The notes under the pieces are model-generated. The model had not been told where the DNA came from, did no database searches, and was given only the letters and a program-made list of their open reading frames with translations. The position numbers and the translations under genes were made by a program. Below are positions 1 to 6,203 of a stretch of DNA of 6,840 nucleotides, one piece after another; positions within the stretch are counted from its first letter, which is position 1, and the number at the start of each line of letters is the position of its first letter. Origin of the DNA: Anaerolineales bacterium UBA2317 (GTDB taxonomy: Bacteria; Chloroflexota; Anaerolineae; Anaerolineales; Villigracilaceae). Where the stretch lies: assembly GCA_002345215.1 (NCBI GenBank), contig DDVH01000042.1, positions 825 to 7,664 on the forward strand, given 5' to 3'.

Positions 1-1148
1 TTGTGTTTGGTTTGGTGATGTTGTATTCAGCCTCGTGGGATTTTTCGTTCGCGGCATACGATGGTGATGCAATGTATATGTTTAATCGTCAATTGATGTG
101 GCTTGGGCTTGGCTCAACGATTGCTTTGTTTTTAGCATTCTTTGATTATCATCATTGGCGCAGATTAATTGTGCCTGCTATGGCATTTACAATTTTGATG
201 TTAATCACAGTGTTGGTGATGAGTGAAATTCGCTTCAATGCTAGGCGTGCTATTTTTGCAGGTTCAGTGCAACCTTCTGAATTGGCAAAATTAATTTCCA
301 TTATTTATCTGGCGGTGTGGTTATATGCCAAACGAGATTTGTTACAAGATATTTCGTTGGGATTAATTCCGCTCGGTGTTATTTTAGGAATTGTGGGCGG
401 TTTGATTTATCAGCAACCAGATTTGAGCGCGGCAGGTACAGTGTTGATGCTTGGTGGCTTGTTGTTCTTCTTAGCAGGTGGTGACTTAAAACAAATCGGC
501 GTTTTGTTATTGATTGCCAGTGTGGCCGCATGGATTGTGGCTTCGATAAGTCTGACAGGTCAAGAACGTATTTCAGATTTTGTTGCCGGTATTAAAGACC
601 CGTTGCAGGCTTCGTATCATGTTCGCCGTTCGTTTGAAGCGATTGTGAATGGTGGCTGGTTTGGAGTTGGCATCGGCAATTCATTATCAAAAGTGACCGG
701 TTTACCAGTTCCACCAACCGATAGTATCTTTGCAGTGGTTGTTGAAGAATTAGGTTGGTTTGGTGCAGTGGCTTTAATTGCGTTATATGGTTTATTAGTC
801 TGGCGCGGATTTGTAATTGCACGCCGCGCACCCGATATGCTTGGCACATTGCTTGCATCTGGTTTGGTGTTGTGGGTTGGCATGGAAGCATTAATCAACA
901 TGGCAGTCATGGTTGGCTTATTACCGTTTGCAGGGAATGCACTTCCATTTATTAGTTCTGGAGGTTCAAGTTTAGTAACAACACTTGCGGCAATCGGAAT
1001 TTTATTTAACATTTCACGTCAAGCAAGTTTGGCAACGAATACATCTGATGACGAATGGAGAACATACAGTGCGGTTACTCATTTGCGCTGGTGGAACGGG
1101 CGGAGGGGTGTACCCCGCACTGTCCGTTTACGAAACGCTAAAAAGTAG
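1..1148 (+). CDS. ftsW: Septal peptidoglycan glycosyltransferase FtsW (SEDS family), 5' partial
   Basis: SEDS-family polytopic membrane protein that polymerises lipid II into glycan strands at the division septum, working with a class B PBP. The frame is open at the left edge (first full codon at 3), so the cytoplasmic N-terminus and part of TM1 are missing; 381 residues remain. Numbering from codon 3, visible family signatures are YSAS (8-11), QPSELAKL (90-97), YQQPDLSAAG (136-145), the loop PVPPTDSIFAVVVEELGW (235-252) and PFISSGGSSLV (315-325). D240 aligns with the essential Asp of E. coli FtsW (D297). Many hydrophobic segments fit the usual ten TM helices. RodA is the alternative paralogue, but the murG-murC-murB-ddl-ftsQ context favours FtsW. 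After the last helix (about 340) there is a polar, basic tail of about 40 residues whose final 80 bases overlap murG. That tail is either genuine or the result of an indel near 1020-1048. Confidence 0.93.
   Translation, partial: VFGLVMLYSASWDFSFAAYDGDAMYMFNRQLMWLGLGSTIALFLAFFDYHHWRRLIVPAMAFTILMLITVLVMSEIRFNARRAIFAGSVQPSELAKLISIIYLAVWLYAKRDLLQDISLGLIPLGVILGIVGGLIYQQPDLSAAGTVLMLGGLLFFLAGGDLKQIGVLLLIASVAAWIVASISLTGQERISDFVAGIKDPLQASYHVRRSFEAIVNGGWFGVGIGNSLSKVTGLPVPPTDSIFAVVVEELGWFGAVALIALYGLLVWRGFVIARRAPDMLGTLLASGLVLWVGMEALINMAVMVGLLPFAGNALPFISSGGSSLVTTLAAIGILFNISRQASLATNTSDDEWRTYSAVTHLRWWNGRRGVPRTVRLRNAKK
1057..1060 (+). promoter_or_regulatory. Ribosome binding site deciding the murG start
   Basis: GGAG lies 8 bases before a GTG codon at 1069 that opens directly onto the MurG N-terminal strand RLLICAGGTGG. 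The in-frame ATG at 1048 has no purine-rich site upstream, so the GTG is preferred. The site lies inside the ftsW reading frame, which suggests translation of the two genes is coupled. Confidence 0.6.
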
Positions 1149-2169
1149 AAAGGCAAATATGCAAACACTGTGGGTCGGTGGTGAAGGTGGTATGGAAGAA
1201 GCACTTGTGAATCGTGCTGGTATTTCATATCGTTCTATCTCTGCCGCTGGTGTGCATGGTGTTGGTTTGCGTACCTTACCGCAAAATATGTTTAAGTTAG
1301 CGCGTGGCGTTGTTGAATCGAAAAAAATATTAAACGAATTCAAACCAGATGTTTTATTTTTTACTGGTGGTTATGTCGCCGCACCAATGGCATTTGCTGG
1401 TAGAAAAAATCCAATCGTTTTATATGTGCCAGATATTGAACCTGGACTCGCCTTAAAATTTTTAGCAAACTTTGCAGATGTGATTACATTAACTGCTGAT
1501 GACTCAAAGAAATATTTTTCATCATCAAAGAAGATGATTGTTACAGGTTACCCGCTTCGTGCTGGACTTTCAACTTGGTCTCGCAGTGACGCATTCTCTC
1601 ACTTCAAACTTGATTCTACAAAACCCGTGTTGCTAGTCACCGGTGGAAGCAAAGGTGCGCGTTCAATTAATATGGCAGTCGTCAAACACTTGAAGCACAT
1701 CCTTGAAATTGCCCAAGTGATTCACATCACCGGCACAACAGATTATGACGTCATAGAAAAAACTACAAATACCTCTTTATCGAATGAATTAAAAAAACAT
1801 TATCATGTCATACCTTATTTACATGATATGGGCGCGGCATTAGCCGCCGCAGATTTGGTGTTATCGCGTGCGGGTGCATCTTCTTTAGGTGAATATCCGT
1901 ATTTTGAATTGCCTGCTATTCTTGTGCCGTATCCGTATGCGTGGCGCTATCAAAAAGTAAATGCTGATTATTTAGCCAATCAAAGTGCCGCTGTGATATT
2001 AAAAGATGAATTATTGCAAGACGAACTTTTTCTCGTAATCAAAGATATACTTTTGCATGAAAGCAAACGCCAAACCATGAAAGCCGCTATGAAAACATTA
2101 TCAAACCCCAATGCGGCAGAATTAATCGCCAGCCAGTTGGTTGAATTGGCAGGAGAGCAACCCCTATGA
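1069..2169 (+). CDS. murG: UDP-GlcNAc:lipid I N-acetylglucosaminyltransferase MurG
   Basis: GT28-family, GT-B fold enzyme at the cytoplasmic face of the membrane. It transfers GlcNAc from UDP-GlcNAc to lipid I (undecaprenyl-PP-MurNAc-pentapeptide), giving lipid II. From the GTG at 1069 it is 366 residues, a normal length. Motifs in order are GGTGGGVYPAL (8-18, first glycine loop), TGGYVAAP (99-106), VPDIEPG (120-126), TGGSKGARSIN (191-201, third glycine loop), SRAGASSLGEYP (266-277, with E275 at the UDP-GlcNAc-binding Glu) and QKVNADYL (295-302). Two textbook motifs differ: the His of GGTGGH is Gly, and HEQN is replaced by YVPDIEP. I recall both changes, and the WRYQKVNADYL signature, as normal in Chloroflexota. 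The start overlaps ftsW by 80 bases and the stop overlaps the next gene as ATGA. An ATG at 1048 would add seven residues and is less likely because it lacks a ribosome binding site. Confidence 0.95.
   Translation: MRLLICAGGTGGGVYPALSVYETLKSRKANMQTLWVGGEGGMEEALVNRAGISYRSISAAGVHGVGLRTLPQNMFKLARGVVESKKILNEFKPDVLFFTGGYVAAPMAFAGRKNPIVLYVPDIEPGLALKFLANFADVITLTADDSKKYFSSSKKMIVTGYPLRAGLSTWSRSDAFSHFKLDSTKPVLLVTGGSKGARSINMAVVKHLKHILEIAQVIHITGTTDYDVIEKTTNTSLSNELKKHYHVIPYLHDMGAALAAADLVLSRAGASSLGEYPYFELPAILVPYPYAWRYQKVNADYLANQSAAVILKDELLQDELFLVIKDILLHESKRQTMKAAMKTLSNPNAAELIASQLVELAGEQPL
2151..2157 (+). promoter_or_regulatory. Ribosome binding site of the CvpA-like gene
   Basis: AGGAGAG, 8 bases before the ATG at 2166. 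It lies within the last codons of murG, next to the ATGA stop/start overlap, which is typical of translational coupling. Confidence 0.65.
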
Positions 2170-2693
2170 TGAGTATTATTTATATCTTTTGGATGTATGT
2201 GCTACTTTTTGCTTTTATCGGCGCAATGCGCGGATGGGCAAAAGAGTTATTGGTTATTTTTAGTGTCGTTACTTCTTTGGCAGTTAATTTGCTTTTGGAA
2301 AGATACATTCCGCTCGTGCGCGATTTAGACAAAGCCTCTACATCCGTCTTTTGGACGCGCGTGATTATTTTAGGTGCGATGGTTTACTTCGGTTATCAAA
2401 CGGTGAATTTTTCACGTTTTCAAGCAGGCTCTAGACGTGAAAAACTACAAGATAATCTCTTTGGTGCGGTGTTAGGTGCTGTGAATGGATATTTAATTGC
2501 AGGTAGTGTTTTATATTACATTCATGTCGCTAATTATCCGCATCCAACGGTGCTTAGCCGTGCAACCGACCCCGCCATTGCAGAAGCAGTGGAAAGAATG
2601 ATGGCAGTCATGCCACCGCGCTTTTTAGGCGAACCCGGCATCTACTTCGCGGTCATCATCATTTTGATATTTATTATTGTGGTTTACATCTAA
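2166..2693 (+). CDS. CvpA-like small integral membrane protein
   Basis: A 175-residue, very hydrophobic protein resembling the CvpA (colicin V production) family. The N-terminal helix is followed by GAMRGWAKELL (19-29), which matches the family's 'G..RG...E.L' pattern. DNLFGAVLGAVNGYLIAG (96-113) matches the second conserved 'D...G...G...G' block. Hydrophobic segments lie at about 3-20, 28-45, 62-80, 99-118 and 158-174: four core helices plus one at the very C-terminus, with a polar stretch at 120-156 that may form an amphipathic loop. The start is ATG 2166, overlapping the murG stop as ATGA and served by a good ribosome binding site; a second in-frame ATG at 2169 would shorten it by one residue. 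The stop lies 3 bases before murC. CvpA proteins are linked to envelope homeostasis in proteobacteria, but no molecular role is firmly established. A role in wall synthesis here is inferred only from position. Confidence 0.75.
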   Translation: MMSIIYIFWMYVLLFAFIGAMRGWAKELLVIFSVVTSLAVNLLLERYIPLVRDLDKASTSVFWTRVIILGAMVYFGYQTVNFSRFQAGSRREKLQDNLFGAVLGAVNGYLIAGSVLYYIHVANYPHPTVLSRATDPAIAEAVERMMAVMPPRFLGEPGIYFAVIIILIFIIVVYI

Positions 2694-2696
2694 ACT

Positions 2697-4078
2697 ATGA
2701 AACGCGTTCACTTCATTGGCATTGGAGGTTCAGGGCTTTCTGCCATCGCGTTTCTATTAAAAGAAAGCGGCTATGAAGTGACAGGCTCAGACCAAACACC
2801 GAGTCAATTTGCGTTAGATTTACAAAATCAAGGTGTGACTGTTTACATCGGGCATCACCCGCGTAATATCGGCAATGCTGAAATGGTGATTATGTCATCC
2901 GCAGTAAAAGCAGATAACCCCGAGGTTGAAGCGGCGAAGAAGGCTGGTATCCCTGTCTATAAACGCTCAGATTTTCTTGGTCAATTGATGGAGAAAAAAA
3001 CTGGTATCGCAGTGGCTGGCACGCATGGAAAAACCACAACGACTGGCTATGATTGCTTGGATGTTATCTGCCATGAAACGCGACCCATCATTTATTGTGG
3101 GTAGCACGTTGAATAATTTGAAAGTCAATGCTCATGCTGGCGAGGGCGATGTGTTTGTGATTGAAGCCGATGAATATGACAATATGTTTTTGGGTTTGAA
3201 ACCACAAATTGCAGTGGTGACGAATCTTAGAACATGACCATCCAGATTTTTTTCCGAAGTTTGAAGATATGTATTCGGCATTTCAAAAATTTGTAGATTT
3301 ATTACCCGAAGATGGCACGTTGATTGCTTGTGCAGAAGATGAAGGTGCTGTTTCTTTATTGAGCCATGCCCGCCGCAAAGGTTTGAATGTTTTATCTTAT
3401 AGTGTGCAAGGTGAAATGACAATCAATAGCCCGCAATGGTTGCAAGCCCGAACCGTAAAACCAAACACACGCGGCGGTTTTGATTTTTCTGCAATGACCA
3501 ATCTCGATTTATCTGCAACGATGAATGTTTCATTACAAGTGCCGGGTGAACATAATGTTCGCAATGCACTTGCGGCTTTATCTGTTGCGGCAATGCTTGG
3601 TTTGCCATTAGACCAAGCCGCAAACGCATTAAGTGAATTCACTGGTACAGGTCGCAGGTTTGAAATTCGCGGTGAGAAAAATGGCATTGTCATCATTGAT
3701 GATTATGCTCATCATCCCACTGAAATTCGCGCTACTTTGGCAGGCGCAAAGGCTCGTTATCCAAACTCGCGCATTGTGGCTGTGTGGCAACCACATACCT
3801 ATTCACGCACAAAAACTTTGATGATGGATTTTGCCAAAGCCTTTTCAGATGCGGATGAAGTGTTGGTGACAGAAATCTACGCCTCACGCGAAGGGACGCA
3901 GGATTTTTCATCTGCAGAAGTAGTTTCCATCATGCCACATGCTTCGGCGCGTTACACAGGTTCCTTAAGTGAAACAAAAGAATATTTGTTGAAGCATTTG
4001 CGTTCAAATGATGTTGTCTTAGTTTTATCCGCTGGTGATGCGGATAAGCTGAGTGGAGAGTTGTTGAAGGAATTGTAG
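2697..4078 (+). pseudogene. murC: UDP-N-acetylmuramate--L-alanine ligase MurC, interrupted by two single-base frameshifts
   Basis: ATP-dependent cytoplasmic ligase adding L-Ala to UDP-MurNAc, the first stem-peptide step. The protein is spread over three frames: 2697 to about 3044, about 3046 to 3225, and about 3230 to 4078. Removing one base at 3045/3046 and one at 3226-3229 gives an uninterrupted 459-residue protein, a normal MurC length. Corrected numbering gives the Rossmann glycine loop GIGGSG (8-13), ATP P-loop GTHGKTTTT (108-116), EADEYD (156-161, Mg-binding Glu region), EHDHPD (178-183), TGTGRRFE in the C-terminal half and DDYAHHPTE (334-342). Nothing is missing at either junction and no other decay is visible. 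It starts 3 bases after the CvpA-like gene without a clear ribosome binding site. As written, translation from 2697 stops at 3104 after the P-loop and the product would be inactive. Because no other MurC is visible in the window and murB, ddl and murG are intact, sequencing or assembly error is my preferred explanation; a real pseudogene remains possible. Confidence 0.9.
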
Positions 4079-4083
4079 AGAGC

Positions 4084-4143
4084 GTAGGGACACAGCGAGT
4101 CATTTTAGGATTTTGACTGTAAACCGTTTCGCTGTGTCCCTAC
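4084..4143. repeat. Palindromic element: 15-bp perfect inverted repeat with a 30-base loop
   Basis: The left arm GTAGGGACACAGCGA (4084-4098) is the exact reverse complement of the right arm TCGCTGTGTCCCTAC (4129-4143). The 30-base spacer is AT-rich. It fills most of the only sizeable non-coding gap, between the murC stop and the murB start. No T-run follows the right arm (ACAAAATG), so it does not look like an intrinsic terminator. Palindromes built on GTAGGGACAC...GTGTCCCTAC are, from memory, dispersed intergenic (REP/MITE-like) elements in Chloroflexota and Cyanobacteria. That identification is unverified here because only one copy lies in the window. In mRNA it would form a strong stem just upstream of murB. 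Confidence 0.85.
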
Positions 4144-4154
4144 AAAATGAAATT

Positions 4155-5075
4155 ATGTTTATGACGAAAACCATTTCTGCTTTTGAAATATTATCCCCAC
4201 AGTTTGGGAATGCCGTGCAAGAAAATGTATCGCTTGCGCCTTATACATCCGCACGCATTGGCGGACCTGCCGATGTGTTGCTTACGGTCAAATCAAAAGA
4301 TGAACTCGCAAATGCCATAAAATTAATTTGGGATAACAATATTCCCTACACAATTCTTGGTGGCGGTTCGAATGTCTTAGTCAGTGATGCTGGTTTCCGC
4401 GGAGTTGTGGTTTTGAATCGTGCCAAGGAAGTGAAATTTGAATTTGGCGACCAGCCTCAAGTGTGGTGTGAAGCGGGTGTGGTCATCAGCAATTTATCAA
4501 GGCGATGCATTGATAAAGCCTTATCTGGTTTGGAATGGGCATGTACTGTCCCTGGCACAGTCGGTGGGGCAGTGTATGGAAATGCTGGTGCGTATGATGG
4601 TGATATTTCACATAATTTAATTTGGGCAGAAGTATTAACTGAAAATGGAATTGAAAAATATTCTGTCCACCAAATGAAATATAACTATCGTAGCAGTGTG
4701 ATGAAACGCAATGAAATTAAAATGGTTGTCCTTTCAGCTTTGTTGGGATTAAAAAATTCAACGAAAGAAGAAGTGTCTGTTAAAATTAATGAGTTCAGTG
4801 AACGCCGAAAGTCCACACAGCCGCCGGGTGCGAGTATGGGTTCCATGTTCAAGAATCCGCAAGGTGATTATGCTGGACGATTAATCGAAGCCGCAGGTTT
4901 AAAAGGTAAGCGCATCGGCAATGCTGAAATCAGCACGGTACATGGAAATTTTTTTGTCAATCATGGTGAGACGAAAGCAAGTGACGTTCTCGCTTTGATT
5001 CAATTGGCTCAAAAGACAGTTAAAGAAAAATTTGATGTTGAGTTGGAATTGGAAGTTGAACTAGTTGGCTTTTAG
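4155..5075 (+). CDS. murB: UDP-N-acetylenolpyruvoylglucosamine reductase MurB, type II
   Basis: Cytoplasmic FAD enzyme that uses NADPH to reduce UDP-GlcNAc-enolpyruvate to UDP-MurNAc, the substrate of MurC. From ATG 4155 it is 306 residues. FAD-domain motifs are YTSARIGGPAD (30-40), YTILGGGSNVLVS (65-77) and VPGTVGGAVYGNAGAYDGD (132-150). The C-terminal substrate domain has YRSS (178-181, the conserved Tyr-Arg) and GSMFKNP (229-235), with S230 as the proton-donating Ser (E. coli S229). A C-terminal LELEVELVG contains the likely catalytic Glu (about E300). Length and layout fit the shorter type II enzymes that lack the extra tyrosine loop of E. coli MurB. ATG 4161 is equally possible. A TTG at 4113 would extend the frame, but its added residues come from the palindromic repeat, so I reject it. 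No clear ribosome binding site is visible. The gap to ddl is 3 bases. Confidence 0.95.
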   Translation: MFMTKTISAFEILSPQFGNAVQENVSLAPYTSARIGGPADVLLTVKSKDELANAIKLIWDNNIPYTILGGGSNVLVSDAGFRGVVVLNRAKEVKFEFGDQPQVWCEAGVVISNLSRRCIDKALSGLEWACTVPGTVGGAVYGNAGAYDGDISHNLIWAEVLTENGIEKYSVHQMKYNYRSSVMKRNEIKMVVLSALLGLKNSTKEEVSVKINEFSERRKSTQPPGASMGSMFKNPQGDYAGRLIEAAGLKGKRIGNAEISTVHGNFFVNHGETKASDVLALIQLAQKTVKEKFDVELELEVELVGF

Positions 5076-5078
5076 AAA

Positions 5079-6203
5079 ATGACGATGACGAAGAAACTTA
5101 AAGTAGCAGTTTTATTTGGCGGTCGTTCAGGTGAGCATGATGTTTCGCTCATGTCTGCGCGTTCGGTCATTTCTGTTTTAGACCCACAAAAATATGAAGT
5201 CTATCAAGTTGGCATTACGTTAGATGGCAACTGGCTGACAGGCGAAGATGCACTCTCCGCGTTTGAAGCAGGCAAAACGCAAGATTTGAGGCGCGTGATT
5301 CCGCCAACGGAACCTGCTTCAAGACAATCGTTATTTGTCACACGCGAGACCAAATCAGGCGAAAAATTGGAAACACTTTCTGCAATTGATGTATTCTTCC
5401 CCGTTTTGCACGGACCGTTCGGTGAAGACGGCACGATTCAAGGTTTACTCGAATTAGCAGATTGCGCATACGTTGGTGCAGGAGTTGCGGGTTCATCCGT
5501 TGGCATGGACAAAGCCATTTTCAAAGATGTGATGCGTGCTAATAATATTCCGATTGTTGATTCGATTTTCGTGTCAAGAAACGAAATTGAAAACAATATG
5601 AACGACGTGATTGCAAAAGCAGAAGCGATGGGTGTGTATCCATTTTTTACAAAACCTGCTAATCTTGGTTCATCGGTCGGAATTAGTAAATGCAATTCAC
5701 GCTCTGATTTAACAGAAGGTTTGATGGATGCCGCGCGTTATGACCGTCGTGTGTTAATTGAAAAAGGTGTTGGCAATGTGCGTGAAGTGGAAGTGAGTGT
5801 GTTAGGCAATGAAGAACCAATTGCCTCTGTATGTGGTGAAGTGTTACCCAGCCGTGAGTTTTATTCTTACGAATCAAAATATGTAGATGGCACATCAGGT
5901 TTAATCATCCCTTCGCAATTGTCGAATGAAATTACAGAAAAAATTCGTGAGTTTGCTATTCGTGCTTACAAAGCTATTGATTGTGCAGGCATGGCACGCG
6001 CAGACTTTTTTGTTGAAGTTGGCACAGGCAAAATTTATATAAACGAGTTAAATACATTGCCGGGCTTTACTTCAATTAGTATGTATCCAAAATTATGGCA
6101 AGCTAGCGGATTAACCTACGCTCAATTGGTAGATAAATTAATTGAACTGGCTTTAGAAAGAAAATCACAAAGAGATAGAACGGAACGTCGGAGAACTGCA
6201 TGA
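5079..6203 (+). CDS. ddl: D-alanine--D-alanine ligase Ddl
   Basis: ATP-grasp cytoplasmic ligase making D-Ala-D-Ala, the terminal dipeptide added to the muropeptide by MurF. The 374-residue length matches the longer Ddl subclass, which has an insert in the N-terminal domain. Motifs are LFGGRSGEHDVS (12-23, with E19 contacting the first D-Ala), HGPFGEDGTIQG (111-122), TKPANLGSSVGIS (191-203), the omega-loop EFYSYESKY (260-268), ARADFF (306-311, metal ligand D309) and INELNTLPGFTS (321-332, metal ligands E323 and N325). Y268 sits at the position of E. coli DdlB Y216. VanA-type D-Ala-D-lactate ligases have His in this region, so an ordinary vancomycin-sensitive precursor is predicted. The start is ATG 5079, 3 bases after murB, with a second ATG at 5085; neither has a clear ribosome binding site. 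The C-terminus ends in a short, strongly basic tail (about 361-373), and the stop overlaps the ftsQ start as ATGA. Confidence 0.96.
   Translation: MTMTKKLKVAVLFGGRSGEHDVSLMSARSVISVLDPQKYEVYQVGITLDGNWLTGEDALSAFEAGKTQDLRRVIPPTEPASRQSLFVTRETKSGEKLETLSAIDVFFPVLHGPFGEDGTIQGLLELADCAYVGAGVAGSSVGMDKAIFKDVMRANNIPIVDSIFVSRNEIENNMNDVIAKAEAMGVYPFFTKPANLGSSVGISKCNSRSDLTEGLMDAARYDRRVLIEKGVGNVREVEVSVLGNEEPIASVCGEVLPSREFYSYESKYVDGTSGLIIPSQLSNEITEKIREFAIRAYKAIDCAGMARADFFVEVGTGKIYINELNTLPGFTSISMYPKLWQASGLTYAQLVDKLIELALERKSQRDRTERRRTA
6190..6193 (+). promoter_or_regulatory. Ribosome binding site of ftsQ
   Basis: GGAG, 6 bases before the ATG at 6200 and within the last codons of ddl. Together with the ATGA overlap this supports the chosen ftsQ start and coupled translation. 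Confidence 0.6.

Noticed and set aside
617..1012. 131-residue open frame on the minus strand inside ftsW (and other minus-strand frames under murG, murC, ddl and ftsQ)
   Set aside because: Each is antisense to a well-supported gene, has low-complexity or unfamiliar sequence, and shows no ribosome binding site or family motif.
985..1068. Upstream extension of the murG frame to a TTG at 985 (28 extra residues)
   Set aside because: It lies inside the part of ftsW coding for the last conserved helix, has no ribosome binding site, and adds residues before the canonical MurG start RLLICAGG.
3025..3237. A separate small gene within murC
   Set aside because: Its residues from 3046 to about 3228 are simply the middle part of MurC in a shifted frame; nothing indicates an independent start.
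2697..4078. Programmed double +1 frameshifting in murC
   Set aside because: Only the second site has a plausible CTT-to-TTA slip; the first has no slippery context, and two required shifts would give very little of an essential enzyme.
4084..4150. Intrinsic terminator after murC
   Set aside because: The stem is strong, but the loop is 30 bases long and no T-run follows the right arm; the genes downstream belong to the same pathway and have no visible promoter of their own.
4113..4154. TTG start for MurB at 4113
   Set aside because: The extra residues are encoded by the right arm of the palindromic repeat and are not MurB-like; ATG 4155 or 4161 fits the family length better.
5856..5922. VanA/VanB-like D-Ala-D-lactate ligase
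   Set aside because: The omega-loop reads FYSYESKY with Tyr at the position typical of D-Ala-D-Ala ligases, and no vanH- or vanX-like gene is adjacent.
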